NCBI RefSeq assembly: GCF_051124815.1
Contig: NZ_CP118489.1
Coordinates: forward strand, 514,069-578,068
Source: Azospirillum sp051124815
GTDB lineage: Bacteria; Pseudomonadota; Alphaproteobacteria; Azospirillales; Azospirillaceae
DNA length: 64,000 bases
Direction: 5' to 3'
Made by a program: the position numbers and the translations under genes. The notes beneath the pieces were generated by a model. That model was not told where the DNA came from, ran no database searches, and saw nothing but the letters and a program-made list of their open reading frames with translations. Of this stretch, positions 51,746-60,669 are shown piece after piece. The first letter of the stretch is position 1. Each line of letters opens with the position of its first letter.

Positions 51746-53035
51746 TCATGTCCGGTCGATGACGATCACCCGGAAGTCGTTGACGTTGGTGCGGGTCGGG
51801 CCGGTGACGACCAGATCGCCCAGCGCCTTGAAGAAGCTGTAGCCGTCGTTGTCGGCGAGGAAGGCCTTGGCGTCGAGGCCCTTTTCCTCCGCCCGCTTCA
51901 AGGTGTCGGGGCGCAGGATGGCGCCGGCATTGTCCTCCGTCCCGTCGATGCCGTCGGTGTCGAAGGCGGCGGCCCAGATGCCGGGCTGACCGTCCAGCGC
52001 CACCGCCAGCGCCAGCAGGAATTCGACGTTGCGGCCGCCGCGGCCCTGGCCGCGCACCGTCACCGTGGTCTCGCCGCCGGACAGGATCACGGCGGGCACC
52101 GGGGCCGGCTGGCCGTGGCGGGCGACCTGCCGGGCGATGCCGGCATGGACCTTGGCGACCTCGCGCGCTTCGCCCTCGATGGCATCGCCGAGGATGACCG
52201 GGGTGTAGCCGCGGTCGCGGGCGAGGGAAGCCGCCGCCTCAAGCGCGTCCTGCGGGGTGGCGATGATGGTGGTCTCGGCGCCGGACAGGCGCGGGTCGCC
52301 GGGCTTCGGCGTCTCGTCCTCCGCGGCCTCCAGGAAGGCGGCGACGGCGGGCGGCGGGGTGATGCCGTACTTGGCCAGGATGGCGCGGGCGTCGGCGAAG
52401 CTGGTCGGGTCGGGCACGGTCGGGCCGCTGGCGATCACCGACGGATCGTCGCCCGGCACGTCGGAGACCAGCAGCGAGACGACGCGGGCCGGGTGGGCCA
52501 TGGCGGCGAGACGGCCGCCCTTCACCGCCGACAGGTGCTTGCGCACGCAGTTCATCTCGCCGATGTCGGCACCGCTCTTCAGCAGGGCCTTGGCGACGGC
52601 GCGCTTGTCCTCCAGCGTGATGCCGGGAGCCGGCAAGGCCAGCAGGGCGGAGCCGCCGCCGGAGATCAGGCAGAGCACGAGGTCGTCGGCGGTCAGCCCC
52701 TGCACCATCTCGACGATGCGGCGCGCGGCCTCCTGCCCGGCGGCGTCGGGAACCGGGTGGCTGGCCTGCACCACCTCGATCCGCTCGGTCGGCAGATCAT
52801 GGTCGTAGCGGGTGACGACGAGGCCGGTGAGCGGACCAGGCCAGTTGTCCTCCACCGTCTTCGCCATGGCCGCCGCCGCCTTGCCGGCGCCGATGACCAC
52901 CGTGCGGCCCTTCGGCGGCTGCGGCAGGGCCGCCGGCAGCCGGGTCTCGGCGGTCACCGCGGTGAGGGCCGCCTGGAACAGGTCGTGGAGCAGGGCGTCG
53001 GCAGTCGTGGCGGTGCTGGTCATGGCGGTGCTCAT
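51746..53035 (-). CDS. Glycerate 2-kinase (GckA/TtuD family)
   Basis: The 429-residue protein has the MOFRL/DUF4147 fold of glycerate 2-kinases. The landmarks are VVIGAGKAAAAMAKTVEDNW, CLISGGGSALLALPAPGITL, then ILSGGETTVTVRGQGRGGRN and AAFDTDGIDGTEDNAGAIL. Members phosphorylate D-glycerate to 2-phosphoglycerate; older annotation calls them hydroxypyruvate reductase (TtuD). It is the third gene of the minus-strand operon hyi-glxR-kinase, with a 230-base gap holding the nested inverted repeat. In this order, hydroxypyruvate passes through tartronate semialdehyde and glycerate into glycolysis. The ATG at 53035 opens the conserved start. Confidence 0.9.
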   Translation of the reverse strand: MSTAMTSTATTADALLHDLFQAALTAVTAETRLPAALPQPPKGRTVVIGAGKAAAAMAKTVEDNWPGPLTGLVVTRYDHDLPTERIEVVQASHPVPDAAGQEAARRIVEMVQGLTADDLVLCLISGGGSALLALPAPGITLEDKRAVAKALLKSGADIGEMNCVRKHLSAVKGGRLAAMAHPARVVSLLVSDVPGDDPSVIASGPTVPDPTSFADARAILAKYGITPPPAVAAFLEAAEDETPKPGDPRLSGAETTIIATPQDALEAAASLARDRGYTPVILGDAIEGEAREVAKVHAGIARQVARHGQPAPVPAVILSGGETTVTVRGQGRGGRNVEFLLALAVALDGQPGIWAAAFDTDGIDGTEDNAGAILRPDTLKRAEEKGLDAKAFLADNDGYSFFKALGDLVVTGPTRTNVNDFRVIVIDRT

Positions 53036-53126
53036 GGTCGCGTCGGGAGCGGGGCGGGTAGAATGCACACAAATGAGGGGTGGGCCAATGGTTTGGGTGG
53101 GGTGGTGTTGGGGGGTGGCTGACTCT

Positions 53127-53234
53127 TGCCCCCACCCCAACCCTCCCCCGCTGGGCGGGGGAGGGGGCAGGTGCTGATGCGGGAGAGTGGCGGCAGTCCC
53201 TCCCCCGCCCAGCGGGGGAGGTTAGGTGGGGGCA
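53127..53234. repeat. Nested inverted repeat between glxR and the kinase gene
   Basis: A left arm (53127-53165) and a right arm (53198-53234) are imperfect inverted copies; each arm is itself palindromic (CCTCCCCCGCTGGGCGGGGG or CTCCCCCGCCCAGCGGGGG). The repeat lies in the 230-base gap between two genes of one operon and could terminate, attenuate or protect the messenger RNA. Similar CCTCCCCCGC palindromes are common in high-G+C alphaproteobacteria. Confidence 0.8.
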
Positions 53235-53265
53235 ATCGAAGCCGCCACCCACACCGGCAGTGTCC

Positions 53266-54150
53266 TTACTTCGACCCGACCTCGTGCCCGGCCAGCAATT
53301 CCAGCGCGCGGAGCATGCCGGAATGGTCCCAGGCCGAGCCGCCCTGCGCCGCGCAGGCGTTGAACAGCTGCTGGCAGCTGGCGGTGTGCGGCAGCGACAG
53401 GTTCAGCGCCTTGGCGCCGCTCAGCGCCAAATTCAGGTCCTTCTGGTGCAGTTCGATGCGGAAGCCGGGGGTGAAGTTGCGGTTGATCATCCGCTCGCCA
53501 TGGACCTCCAGGATGCGGGAGGAGGCGAAGCCGCCCATCAGCGCCTGACGGACCTTGGCCGGATCGGCGCCGGCCTTCGACGCGAACAGCAGGGCCTCGG
53601 CCACCGCTTCGATGGTCAGCGCGACGATGATCTGGTTGGCGACCTTGGTGGTCTGGCCGTCGCCGTTGCCGCCGACCAGCGTGACGTTCTTGCCCATCTT
53701 GTCGAACAGCGGCTTGACCGTGTCGAACGCCTCCTGCGGGCCGCCGACCATGATGGTCAGCGAGGCGGCCTTGGCCCCGACCTCGCCGCCCGAGACGGGT
53801 GCGTCGAGGTAGGCGCAGCCCAGGTCATTGATGCGCTTGGCGTATTCCTTGGTCTCGATGGGGGAGATCGAGGACATGTCGACCACGATCTTGCCCGACG
53901 ACAGGCCGGCGGCGACGCCGTTCTCGCCGAACAGGGCGGCGCCGACATGGGGGGTGTCCGGCACCATGGTGATGATGACCTCGGCCGCCGCCGCGACCTC
54001 CGCGCCGCTCGGGCAGGGGATGGCGCCCTTGTCCGTCAGGTCGGCCGGGACCGGCTTGATGTCGTGGACGTAGAGGGTGTGACCGGCGTCCAGCAGGTGC
54101 CCCGCCATCGGGGTGCCCATGATGCCGAGACCGATGAATCCGACCTTCAT
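53266..54150 (-). CDS. glxR: Tartronate semialdehyde reductase (2-hydroxy-3-oxopropionate reductase)
   Basis: The 294-residue beta-hydroxyacid dehydrogenase begins with a Rossmann signature (KVGFIGLGIMGTPMAGHLLD) and has the substrate loop DAPVSGGEVGAKAASLTIMV and the catalytic-lysine stretch TTKVANQIIVALTIEAVAEA. It reduces tartronate semialdehyde to D-glycerate with NAD(P)H. The neighbours are hydroxypyruvate isomerase upstream (36-base gap) and glycerate 2-kinase downstream, a standard glyoxylate/hydroxypyruvate salvage set. The start ATG at 54150 is directly conserved. Confidence 0.93.
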   Translation of the reverse strand: MKVGFIGLGIMGTPMAGHLLDAGHTLYVHDIKPVPADLTDKGAIPCPSGAEVAAAAEVIITMVPDTPHVGAALFGENGVAAGLSSGKIVVDMSSISPIETKEYAKRINDLGCAYLDAPVSGGEVGAKAASLTIMVGGPQEAFDTVKPLFDKMGKNVTLVGGNGDGQTTKVANQIIVALTIEAVAEALLFASKAGADPAKVRQALMGGFASSRILEVHGERMINRNFTPGFRIELHQKDLNLALSGAKALNLSLPHTASCQQLFNACAAQGGSAWDHSGMLRALELLAGHEVGSK

Positions 54151-54186
54151 TGTTCTGGTCCTTTCTCGCGTGATGTTGGGGGCGTT

Positions 54187-54981
54187 TCAGGCGGTCGCCG
54201 GTTCGGTCTTGTAGGGGGCGAACCAGCCGAGCCCCTCGTCCGTCGTCGTCTTCGGCTTGTATTCGCAGCCGACCCAGCCGCTGTAGCCGATGGCGTCCAG
54301 ATGCTTGAACAGGAAGGGATAATTGATCTCGCCGGTGCCCGGTTCGAAGCGGCCGGGATTGTCGGCCAGCTGGACATGGGCGATGCGGGCGAGGTTGGCC
54401 TCGATCGTGCGGGCCAGATCGCCTTCCATGATCTGCATGTGGTAGATGTCGTACTGCACGTACAGATTGCCCGAGCCGACCTTGTCGATCAGGTCAAGGG
54501 CCTGTTTGGTGCGGGTCAGGTAGAAGCCGGGGATGTCGCGGGTGTTGATCGGCTCGATCAGCAGCTTGATCCCGGCGCCGGCCAACGCGTCGGCGGCATA
54601 GGCGAGGTTGCCGACCAGCGTGCTTTCGGCGGCGGCTGCGTCGCCACCTTGCGGCAGGATGCCGACGAGGCAGTTGACCTGTTTGCAACCCAGCGTGCCG
54701 GCATAGTCGATGGCGCGGGCGACGCCGTCGCGGAATTCCTGCACGCGGTCGGGCATGATGGCGATGCCGCGCTCGCCGCCGCCCCAGTTGCCGGCCGGCA
54801 GATTGTGCAGGACCTGGGTCAGCCCATGCTGGCGCAGCTTCTCGGCCAGTGCGTCGGCGGGGAAATCATAGGGAAACAGATACTCGACCCCACGGAAGCC
54901 GGCATCGGCCGCCGCGGCGAATCGGTCGAGAAAGGGACGCTCGTTGTAGAGCATCGTCAGATTGGCGGCGAATTGCACCAT
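54187..54981 (-). CDS. hyi: Hydroxypyruvate isomerase
   Basis: The 264-residue TIM-barrel enzyme interconverts hydroxypyruvate and tartronate semialdehyde. The start QFAANLTMLYNERPFLDRFA and the metal-site segments LLIEPINTRDIPGFYL, YVQYDIYHMQIMEGDL and GYSGWVGCEYKPKTTTDEGL match Hyi/OtnI family members. It is the first gene of the minus-strand operon. The ATG at 54981 fits the family start; longer frames upstream are not conserved-looking. A perfect inverted repeat at 55160 lies in the divergent region in front. OtnI-like isomerases are related, so the exact substrate is moderately sure. Confidence 0.92.
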   Translation of the reverse strand: MVQFAANLTMLYNERPFLDRFAAAADAGFRGVEYLFPYDFPADALAEKLRQHGLTQVLHNLPAGNWGGGERGIAIMPDRVQEFRDGVARAIDYAGTLGCKQVNCLVGILPQGGDAAAAESTLVGNLAYAADALAGAGIKLLIEPINTRDIPGFYLTRTKQALDLIDKVGSGNLYVQYDIYHMQIMEGDLARTIEANLARIAHVQLADNPGRFEPGTGEINYPFLFKHLDAIGYSGWVGCEYKPKTTTDEGLGWFAPYKTEPATA

Positions 54982-55159
54982 GACCGAACTCCCGGTTACG
55001 CGAATTGGCCGCCGCGGATGGAGGGGCGGCCCTTGGGAAGGGAGCTTGACCGCCGCGCAGGCCCTTGAGCCAGTTCGCCGAACGGCTTTTTCACACAGCG
55101 GAAAGCGGGGTGCGCGAACGATTGGGCCGCAAGGGCGCCGGCGGTGGCTACGGAACTCA

Positions 55160-55177
55160 GTTGACGCATACGTCAAC
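55160..55177. promoter_or_regulatory. Operator candidate between hyi and the OYE gene
   Basis: GTTGACG-cata-CGTCAAC is a perfect 7-bp inverted repeat. Both arms read TTGACG outwards, so it may overlap -35 boxes for one or both directions. Its place between two divergent catabolic units suggests a shared regulator. It is unlike the AT-rich site before gntR, so a different factor is possible. Confidence 0.5.
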
Positions 55178-55272
55178 CTGAACTAGGCTTCGCGTCGTCA
55201 ATCATCCGTGTCGATGAGCAGTCTGCCCGGCGCCGCAAGAAGCGCGGGTTCCATAACCGGAGGAAGCGTTCC

Positions 55273-57324
55273 GTGACCATGCCCGGCTCCCAGCCCTATC
55301 CGCATCTGCTGGCCCCGCTCGACCTCGGCTTCACGGTGCTGAAGAACCGGGTGCTGATGGGGTCGATGCACACCGGGCTGGAGGATCGGCGCCGCTATTT
55401 CCCGCGGCTGGCCGCCTATTTCGCCGAGCGGGCGCGCGGCGGGGTCGGGCTGATGGTGACCGGCGGCTTCTCGCCCAATGTGGAGGGCTGGCTGTCGCCC
55501 TTCGGCTCCACCCTGGCGCGGCATGGCGCGGCGCGGGCGCACCGGGTCATCACCGACGCGGTGCATGCCGAAGGCGGCAAGATCGCGCTGCAGATCCTGC
55601 ATGCCGGCCGCTATGCCTACAGCCCGCTGTCGGTGGCGCCGTCGCGCATCAAGTCGCCGATCACCCCCTTCACCCCGCGCGCCCTGACCGCGCGGGGGGT
55701 GGAGCGCCAGATCCGCGCCTATGTCCGCTGCGCCGAGCTGGCGCGCGAGGCCGGTTACGACGGGGTGGAGGTGATGGGGTCGGAAGGCTACCTGATCAAC
55801 CAGTTCCTGGTGACCCACACCAACCAGCGCACCGACAAGTGGGGCGGATCCTACGAGAACCGCATGCGCTTCCCGGTGGAGATCGTGTCGCGCATGCGCG
55901 AGGCGGTCGGGCGCGACTTCATCATCATCTACCGCCTGTCGATGCTGGACCTGATCCCCGACGGCAGCACGTGGGAGGAGGTGGTGCAGCTTGCCCAGGC
56001 GATCGAGGCGGCCGGGGCCACCATCATCAACACCGGCATCGGCTGGCACGAGGCGCGGGTGCCGACCATCGCCACCAGCGTGCCGCGCGCCAACTTCGCC
56101 TGGGTGACCGGCAAGCTGAAGGGTGCGGTGTCCATCCCGCTCTGCACCACCAACCGCATCAACACGCCCGAGGTCGGCGACGCGGTGATCGGCGAGGGGC
56201 TGGCCGACATGGTGTCGATGGCGCGGCCCTTCCTGGCCGACCCGGACTTCGTCGCCAAGGCGGCTGCCGGCCGGCCGGAGGCGATCAACAGCTGCATCGC
56301 CTGCAACCAGGCCTGCCTGGACCATATCTTCTCCGGCAAGACGGCGAGCTGTCTGGTCAACCCGCGTGCCTGCCACGAGACGGAGCTGGTGATCGTCCCC
56401 GCCGCGAAGCGCAAGCGCGTCGCCGTGGTCGGCGCCGGCCCGGCCGGTCTTGCCTGCGCCACCACGGCGGCGGAGCGCGGGCATGATGTCCATCTGTTCG
56501 ATGCGGCCGACGAGATCGGCGGACAGTTCAACATGGCCAAACGGATCCCCGGCAAGGAGGAGTTCCACGAGACGCTGCGCTATTTCCGCAACCGGCTGGC
56601 GGAGACGGGGGTGGCGCTGCATCTGGGGCGGCGGGTGACGGCCGAGGACTTGACGGGGGCCGGCTTCGACGAGGTGGTTCTGGCGACCGGGGTGGTGCCG
56701 CGCGACCCGAAGATTCCCGGCCAGGACCATCCCAAGGTGCTGACCTATGTCGACGTGCTGCGCGGCGCCAAGCCGGTCGGCCGGCGCGTCGCGGTGGTGG
56801 GGGCCGGCGGCATCGGCTTCGACGTCAGCGAATTCCTGGCACAGGAGGAGCCGTCGCCCAGCCTCGAGCCGGCGCTGTGGCGCGCCGAATGGGGGGTGGC
56901 CGATCCGGCCGAGGCGCGCGGCGGCGTCGCCGGCATCCGCCCCCATCTGACACCGCCGGCCCGCGAGATCGTGCTGCTCCAACGCAAGGCGACCAAGCCC
57001 GGCGCCGGCCTGGGCAAGACCACCGGCTGGATCCACCGGGCGCAGCTGAAGATGAAGAACATCAAGGCGCTGTCGGGCGTCAATTACGAACGCATCGACG
57101 ACGAGGGGCTGACCATCAGCTTCGGCGAGAAGCGCGAGAAGGTGCAGACCCTGGCGGTCGACAGCATCGTGCTGTGCACGGGGCAGGAGCCGCTGCGCGA
57201 GCTGCACGCCCCGCTGGAGGCCGCTGGTGTCACCGTCCACCTGATCGGCGGCGCCGACGTCGCGGCGGAACTGGACGCCAAGCGCGCCATCGCCCAGGGG
57301 ACGAAGTTGGCGGCGGGGTTGTAG
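55273..57324 (+). CDS. Old-yellow-enzyme FMN/FAD/4Fe-4S reductase (FadH-like)
   Basis: The 683-residue protein has an N-terminal FMN barrel (LAPLDLGFTVLKNRVLMGSM, GYDGVEVMGSEGYLINQFLV) and a 4Fe-4S cysteine cluster (CIACNQACLDH, Cys341, 344, 348, plus a later Cys near 360). FAD/NADPH domains follow (VAVVGAGPAGLACATTAAER; VAVVGAGGIGFDVSEFL). This is the 2,4-dienoyl-CoA reductase/trimethylamine dehydrogenase group. Its place in a hydroxy-acid cluster suggests that fatty-acid oxidation may not be the job here; demethylase or enoate reductase roles are possible. The GTG at 55273 with GGAGGAAG upstream is used; an ATG at 55279 is an alternative. Confidence 0.87.
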   Translation: MTMPGSQPYPHLLAPLDLGFTVLKNRVLMGSMHTGLEDRRRYFPRLAAYFAERARGGVGLMVTGGFSPNVEGWLSPFGSTLARHGAARAHRVITDAVHAEGGKIALQILHAGRYAYSPLSVAPSRIKSPITPFTPRALTARGVERQIRAYVRCAELAREAGYDGVEVMGSEGYLINQFLVTHTNQRTDKWGGSYENRMRFPVEIVSRMREAVGRDFIIIYRLSMLDLIPDGSTWEEVVQLAQAIEAAGATIINTGIGWHEARVPTIATSVPRANFAWVTGKLKGAVSIPLCTTNRINTPEVGDAVIGEGLADMVSMARPFLADPDFVAKAAAGRPEAINSCIACNQACLDHIFSGKTASCLVNPRACHETELVIVPAAKRKRVAVVGAGPAGLACATTAAERGHDVHLFDAADEIGGQFNMAKRIPGKEEFHETLRYFRNRLAETGVALHLGRRVTAEDLTGAGFDEVVLATGVVPRDPKIPGQDHPKVLTYVDVLRGAKPVGRRVAVVGAGGIGFDVSEFLAQEEPSPSLEPALWRAEWGVADPAEARGGVAGIRPHLTPPAREIVLLQRKATKPGAGLGKTTGWIHRAQLKMKNIKALSGVNYERIDDEGLTISFGEKREKVQTLAVDSIVLCTGQEPLRELHAPLEAAGVTVHLIGGADVAAELDAKRAIAQGTKLAAGL

Positions 57325-57426
57325 GAGGGCGCTCGCGCCCCCTCTCCACAGCTATCGCGGGAGTGAGGGCGTCTTTGTCACACCCTTGGGCGGATGCATC
57401 ACGAGCGAAATTGCTTGCCGTTCCAG

Positions 57427-57442
57427 CTGATATATTAATATT
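57427..57442. promoter_or_regulatory. AT-rich operator site, copy 1 (before gntR)
   Basis: CTGATATATTAATATT contains the perfect palindrome ATATTAATAT. The first 15 bases occur again at 59496-59510, before the TRAP operon. In a genome near 70% G+C, such an identical AT-only palindrome twice is unlikely by chance. It is the probable site of the GntR regulator encoded 34 bases downstream. Confidence 0.65.
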
Positions 57443-57475
57443 CTGTGGCATTCGCTTCTGAGGAGGCTGGACGCC

Positions 57476-58312
57476 ATGCCATCGGGCAACCCGCCGGCCA
57501 AAACCGGTTCCATCGCGGTCCCTCCGCCGACCTTGTCGGCCAAGGCCGCTCCGCTCCAGATGCGCCCGCCGGCGCGCCGGGACATGCGGCGCGGTCCGAC
57601 CGCCGCCGACGCCATCCACCGCGACCTGCGGGCGGAGATCGTGTCGCTGAAACGCAAGCCGGGCGAACCCATCGCCGAGAAGCAGATCGCCGAGGCCTAT
57701 GGCGTCAGCCGCACGCCGGTGCGCGAGGCGGTGCTGCGGCTGGCGGACGAGGGGCTGATCGAGATCTTCCCGCAGTCCGGCACCTTCGTCGCCCGCATAC
57801 CCTTGGGCGCCCTGCCGGAAGCCGGCGTGATCCGCAAGGTGCTGGAGCGGGCGACCGTGCGCTTCGCCGCCGAACGCGCAACCCGCAGCCAGATCGCGGC
57901 GCTCCACGCCTGCCTGGAACAGCAGCGCGAGGTCGATGCGGAGGGCGACGCCGACGGCTTCCATCAGGCCGACGAGAGTTTCCACGCCCAGATCACCGAA
58001 ATGGCGGGATATCCAGGCTTCTGGGGCATCATCCAGCAGGCCAAGGTCCAGCTCGACCGCTGCCGCCGCCTGACCCTGCCGGTTCCCGGCCGCATGCGCA
58101 CGGTGATCGCCGAGCATGAGGCGATTGTCGAGGCCATCGCCGGCCACGACCCCGACCAAGCGGAACAAAGCCTGATCCGCCATCTGGACAATTTGCAGAT
58201 CACGGTGGACGACGTGCGCAACGCCGCCCCGCTCTATTTCTCCGGCAGCCTGACCGCCGAGGATACAGATTCGGACGCCGATTTGGCCGCCGATTTGGAC
58301 GGAGCATCCTGA
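57476..58312 (+). CDS. GntR-family (FCD/FadR-type) regulator
   Basis: The 278-residue regulator has an N-terminal basic/proline-rich extension, a winged helix (IHRDLRAEIVSLKRKPGEPI, EKQIAEAYGVSRTPVREAVL) and a C-terminal FCD ligand-binding domain with metal-type residues (RFAAERATRSQIAALHACLE, DESFHAQITEMAGYPGFW, EHEAIVEAIAGHDPDQAEQS). FCD proteins usually sense organic acids. It stands between the OYE gene and the Gfo/Idh gene (two-base gap to the latter). The AT-rich palindromes at 57427 and 59496 are likely its operators, implying control of itself and the TRAP transporter. Confidence 0.92.
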   Translation: MPSGNPPAKTGSIAVPPPTLSAKAAPLQMRPPARRDMRRGPTAADAIHRDLRAEIVSLKRKPGEPIAEKQIAEAYGVSRTPVREAVLRLADEGLIEIFPQSGTFVARIPLGALPEAGVIRKVLERATVRFAAERATRSQIAALHACLEQQREVDAEGDADGFHQADESFHAQITEMAGYPGFWGIIQQAKVQLDRCRRLTLPVPGRMRTVIAEHEAIVEAIAGHDPDQAEQSLIRHLDNLQITVDDVRNAAPLYFSGSLTAEDTDSDADLAADLDGAS

Positions 58313-58314
58313 AG

Positions 58315-59367
58315 ATGAGCGAAACCCGCCGCCGTATGGGCGTCATCGGGCTGGGCATGGCCTCGGCGCCGCATGCGCAGAGCCTGATCGATCTGGCCGG
58401 CCGGGTGGAGGTGGCGGGCTGCTTCAGCCCCTCGGCCGACCGCCGCGCCGCCTTCGCTGCCCGCCACGGCTTGCCGGTGGTCGACCGGCTGGAGGCGCTG
58501 CTGGAGGACCCGGCGCTGTCCGCAATCCTGCTGCTGACCCCGCCCGACACCCACGCCGAACTGGTGGCGCGCTGCGCCGCCGCTGGCAAGCATGTGCTGC
58601 TGGAAAAGCCGCTGGACGCCACGCCGGAGGGGGCGCGGGCGGTGGTCTCCGCGATGGAGGCGGCCGGGCTGACACTGGGCGTCGTGCTGCAGCACCGCTT
58701 CCGGGCGTCGGTGGAGCGGCTGGCCGGGCTGATGCGCGACGGTGCGCTGGGCCGGCCGCTGACGGCGGCGGTTTCGGTGCGCTGGTGGCGCGACGCCGCC
58801 TATTACGCCCAGCCCGGCCGGGGGGAGAAGGCGCGCGACGGCGGCGGCGTGCTGCTGACCCAGGCGATCCACACGCTGGATGCCTTCGTCAGCCTGCTCG
58901 GCCTGCCTGACGAGGTCGCCGGATTCGCCGCGACCAGCCTGCTGCGCGGCCCGGATACGGGAATGGACACCGAGGATGTGGTCGCCGCCGCGCTCCGCTA
59001 CGGCAACGGCATGCTGGCGACCGTCAATGCCACCACCGCCGCCTATCCCGGCTATCCGGAGCGGATCGAGATCGCCGGCACCGGCGGCTCTGCCCTGCTG
59101 GCCGGCGACCGGCTGGAGGTGCAGCTGGTCGGCGGCGAGCGCATCGTCGAGGGGCAGGACGGCGCCACGCTGGGCGGCGGGGCCGACCCGATGGCCTTCT
59201 CCCACCAGCATCACCGCGCCGTGCTGTCCGACTTCCTCGACGCGCTCGACCACGGGCGCCGTCCGCGGGTGGACGGGCGCGAGGCGCTGAAGGTCCATCG
59301 GCTGATCGAAGCGCTGCTGCAGGCGGCGGACAGCGGGCGAACCGTCGCGGTGGGAGAGCCGGCGTAA
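58315..59367 (+). CDS. Gfo/Idh/MocA-family oxidoreductase
   Basis: The 350-residue NAD(P)-dependent dehydrogenase begins with a Rossmann motif (MGVIGLGMASAPHAQSLIDL) and has the family's EKP motif (HVLLEKPLDATPEGARAV). The C-terminal substrate domain contains the catalytic-type GGGVLLTQAIHTLDAFVSLL. Substrates are usually sugars, inositols or sugar acids; the exact one is unknown. It starts two bases after gntR and probably shares its transcript. The TRAP transporter that follows likely imports its substrate. Confidence 0.9.
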   Translation: MSETRRRMGVIGLGMASAPHAQSLIDLAGRVEVAGCFSPSADRRAAFAARHGLPVVDRLEALLEDPALSAILLLTPPDTHAELVARCAAAGKHVLLEKPLDATPEGARAVVSAMEAAGLTLGVVLQHRFRASVERLAGLMRDGALGRPLTAAVSVRWWRDAAYYAQPGRGEKARDGGGVLLTQAIHTLDAFVSLLGLPDEVAGFAATSLLRGPDTGMDTEDVVAAALRYGNGMLATVNATTAAYPGYPERIEIAGTGGSALLAGDRLEVQLVGGERIVEGQDGATLGGGADPMAFSHQHHRAVLSDFLDALDHGRRPRVDGREALKVHRLIEALLQAADSGRTVAVGEPA

Positions 59368-59495
59368 GGCAGTGCCGCCCCTGTCGCTCCGCCCCCGCCG
59401 GGGGTATGATCGGTAAGGGGCCGAACGGATGATGGAGGGCGCCCGAGATTTCGTTCACCGATGGCTTCGATCCCGATTGCTGAGCCCTCCAACAT

Positions 59496-59510
59496 CTGAT
59501 ATATTAATAT
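59496..59510. promoter_or_regulatory. AT-rich operator site, copy 2 (before TRAP operon)
   Basis: CTGATATATTAATAT is identical to the site before gntR. It lies 120 bases upstream of the dctP start, in the promoter region of the transport operon. The repeated site ties the regulator to the transporter. Confidence 0.65.
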
Positions 59511-59630
59511 AACCGAACGCGACGAGGGCGGCTGCGGGCCGTCCGCTCCCCGACTAACCCCGCACGGTTCATGCCGGAACCGCTTTGGCCGTGGCGGACG
59601 CACCAAATAAGACCAAGTGAGGAAACGAGC

Positions 59631-60611
59631 ATGAAATCCTTTGTGACGCTGCTGGCCTCCACCGCCGTGGCCCTGATCGCCGGCCTGTCGGCGGCGAACG
59701 CCCAGCAGGTGACGCTGCGGTCGGCGGAAATCCATCCCGACGGCTATCCCACCGTCGAAGCCGTCAAGTATATGAGCGAGCTGCTCGCCAAGGAGACCAA
59801 CGGCCGGATCAACATCAAGGTCTTCCCGTCGGGCCAGCTGGGCGAGGAAAAGGACACCATCCAGCAGACGCAGTTCGGCGTCATCGACATGAACCGCATC
59901 AATTTCGCGGCGCTGAACAACATCGTCCCGGAGACCCGCATCCCGGCCCTGCCGTTCCTGTTCCGCTCGGTCGATCACATGCACAAGGTGCTGGACGGCG
60001 CCATCGGCGACGAGATCCTGAAGGCCTTCGAATCGCACGGCATGATCGGGCTGGCCTATTACGACTCCGGCGCCCGCAGCTTCTACAACAGCAAGCGCCC
60101 GATCAAGACGCTGGCCGACATGAAAGGTCTGAAGCTGCGCGTGCAGCAGTCGGACCTGTTCATCGATCTGGTGAAGGCGCTGGGTGCCAATCCGACGCCG
60201 ATGCCCTATGGCGAGGTCTACAGCGGCCTGCAGACCGGTGTCGTCGACGGTGCCGAGAACAACTGGCCGAGCTATCAGAGCAGCCATCACTACGAGGTCG
60301 CCAAGTTCTACTCGCTGACCGAGCACTCGATGGTGCCGGAAGTGCTGGTGATGTCGAAGAAGACCTACGACAAGATGTCGAAGGACGATCAGGCGCTGAT
60401 CCGCAAGGCGGCCAAGGAGTCCGTCGCCAAGATGCGCGAATTGTGGCAGGCCAACGAGAAGAAGTCGGAGGCCATCGTCCGCGAGGCCGGCGTCCAGATC
60501 AACGAGATCGACAAGGCCGAATTCGAAAAGGCCGTCGAGCCGGTCTATGCCAAGTACGTCACCGATCCGAAGATGAAGGACCTCGTCGCGCGCATCCGCG
60601 CCGTCAAGTGA
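59631..60611 (+). CDS. TRAP transporter solute-binding protein (DctP type)
   Basis: The 326-residue periplasmic protein has a signal peptide (MKSFVTLLASTAVALIAGLS, cleavage after ANA) and the DctP fold: VTLRSAEIHPDGYPTVEAVK, TNGRINIKVFPSGQLGEEKD, then the carboxylate-arginine region LKLRVQQSDLFIDLVKALGA and the signature GEVYSGLQTGVVDGAENNWP. Ligands are typically organic or sugar acids, bound by a conserved arginine. It opens the TRAP operon, with DctQ and DctM following. The start follows GAGGAA at 59621. The upstream copy of the AT-rich site suggests GntR control. Confidence 0.95.
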   Translation: MKSFVTLLASTAVALIAGLSAANAQQVTLRSAEIHPDGYPTVEAVKYMSELLAKETNGRINIKVFPSGQLGEEKDTIQQTQFGVIDMNRINFAALNNIVPETRIPALPFLFRSVDHMHKVLDGAIGDEILKAFESHGMIGLAYYDSGARSFYNSKRPIKTLADMKGLKLRVQQSDLFIDLVKALGANPTPMPYGEVYSGLQTGVVDGAENNWPSYQSSHHYEVAKFYSLTEHSMVPEVLVMSKKTYDKMSKDDQALIRKAAKESVAKMRELWQANEKKSEAIVREAGVQINEIDKAEFEKAVEPVYAKYVTDPKMKDLVARIRAVK

Positions 60612-60623
60612 GGTCTCTCTCCC

Positions 60624-60651
60624 CCGCGCCGGCTTCGTCCGGCGCGGTTTT
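60624..60651 (+). terminator. Attenuator-like hairpin between binding protein and DctQ
   Basis: A 9-bp stem (CCGCGCCGG / CCGGCGCGG) closes on a CTTCGT loop and is followed by TTTT. It sits 13 bases after the dctP stop. Partial termination here would make more binding protein than membrane subunits, as is common for transport operons. Confidence 0.7.
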
Positions 60652-60669
60652 CCCGTGCGGAGTCCCTTC

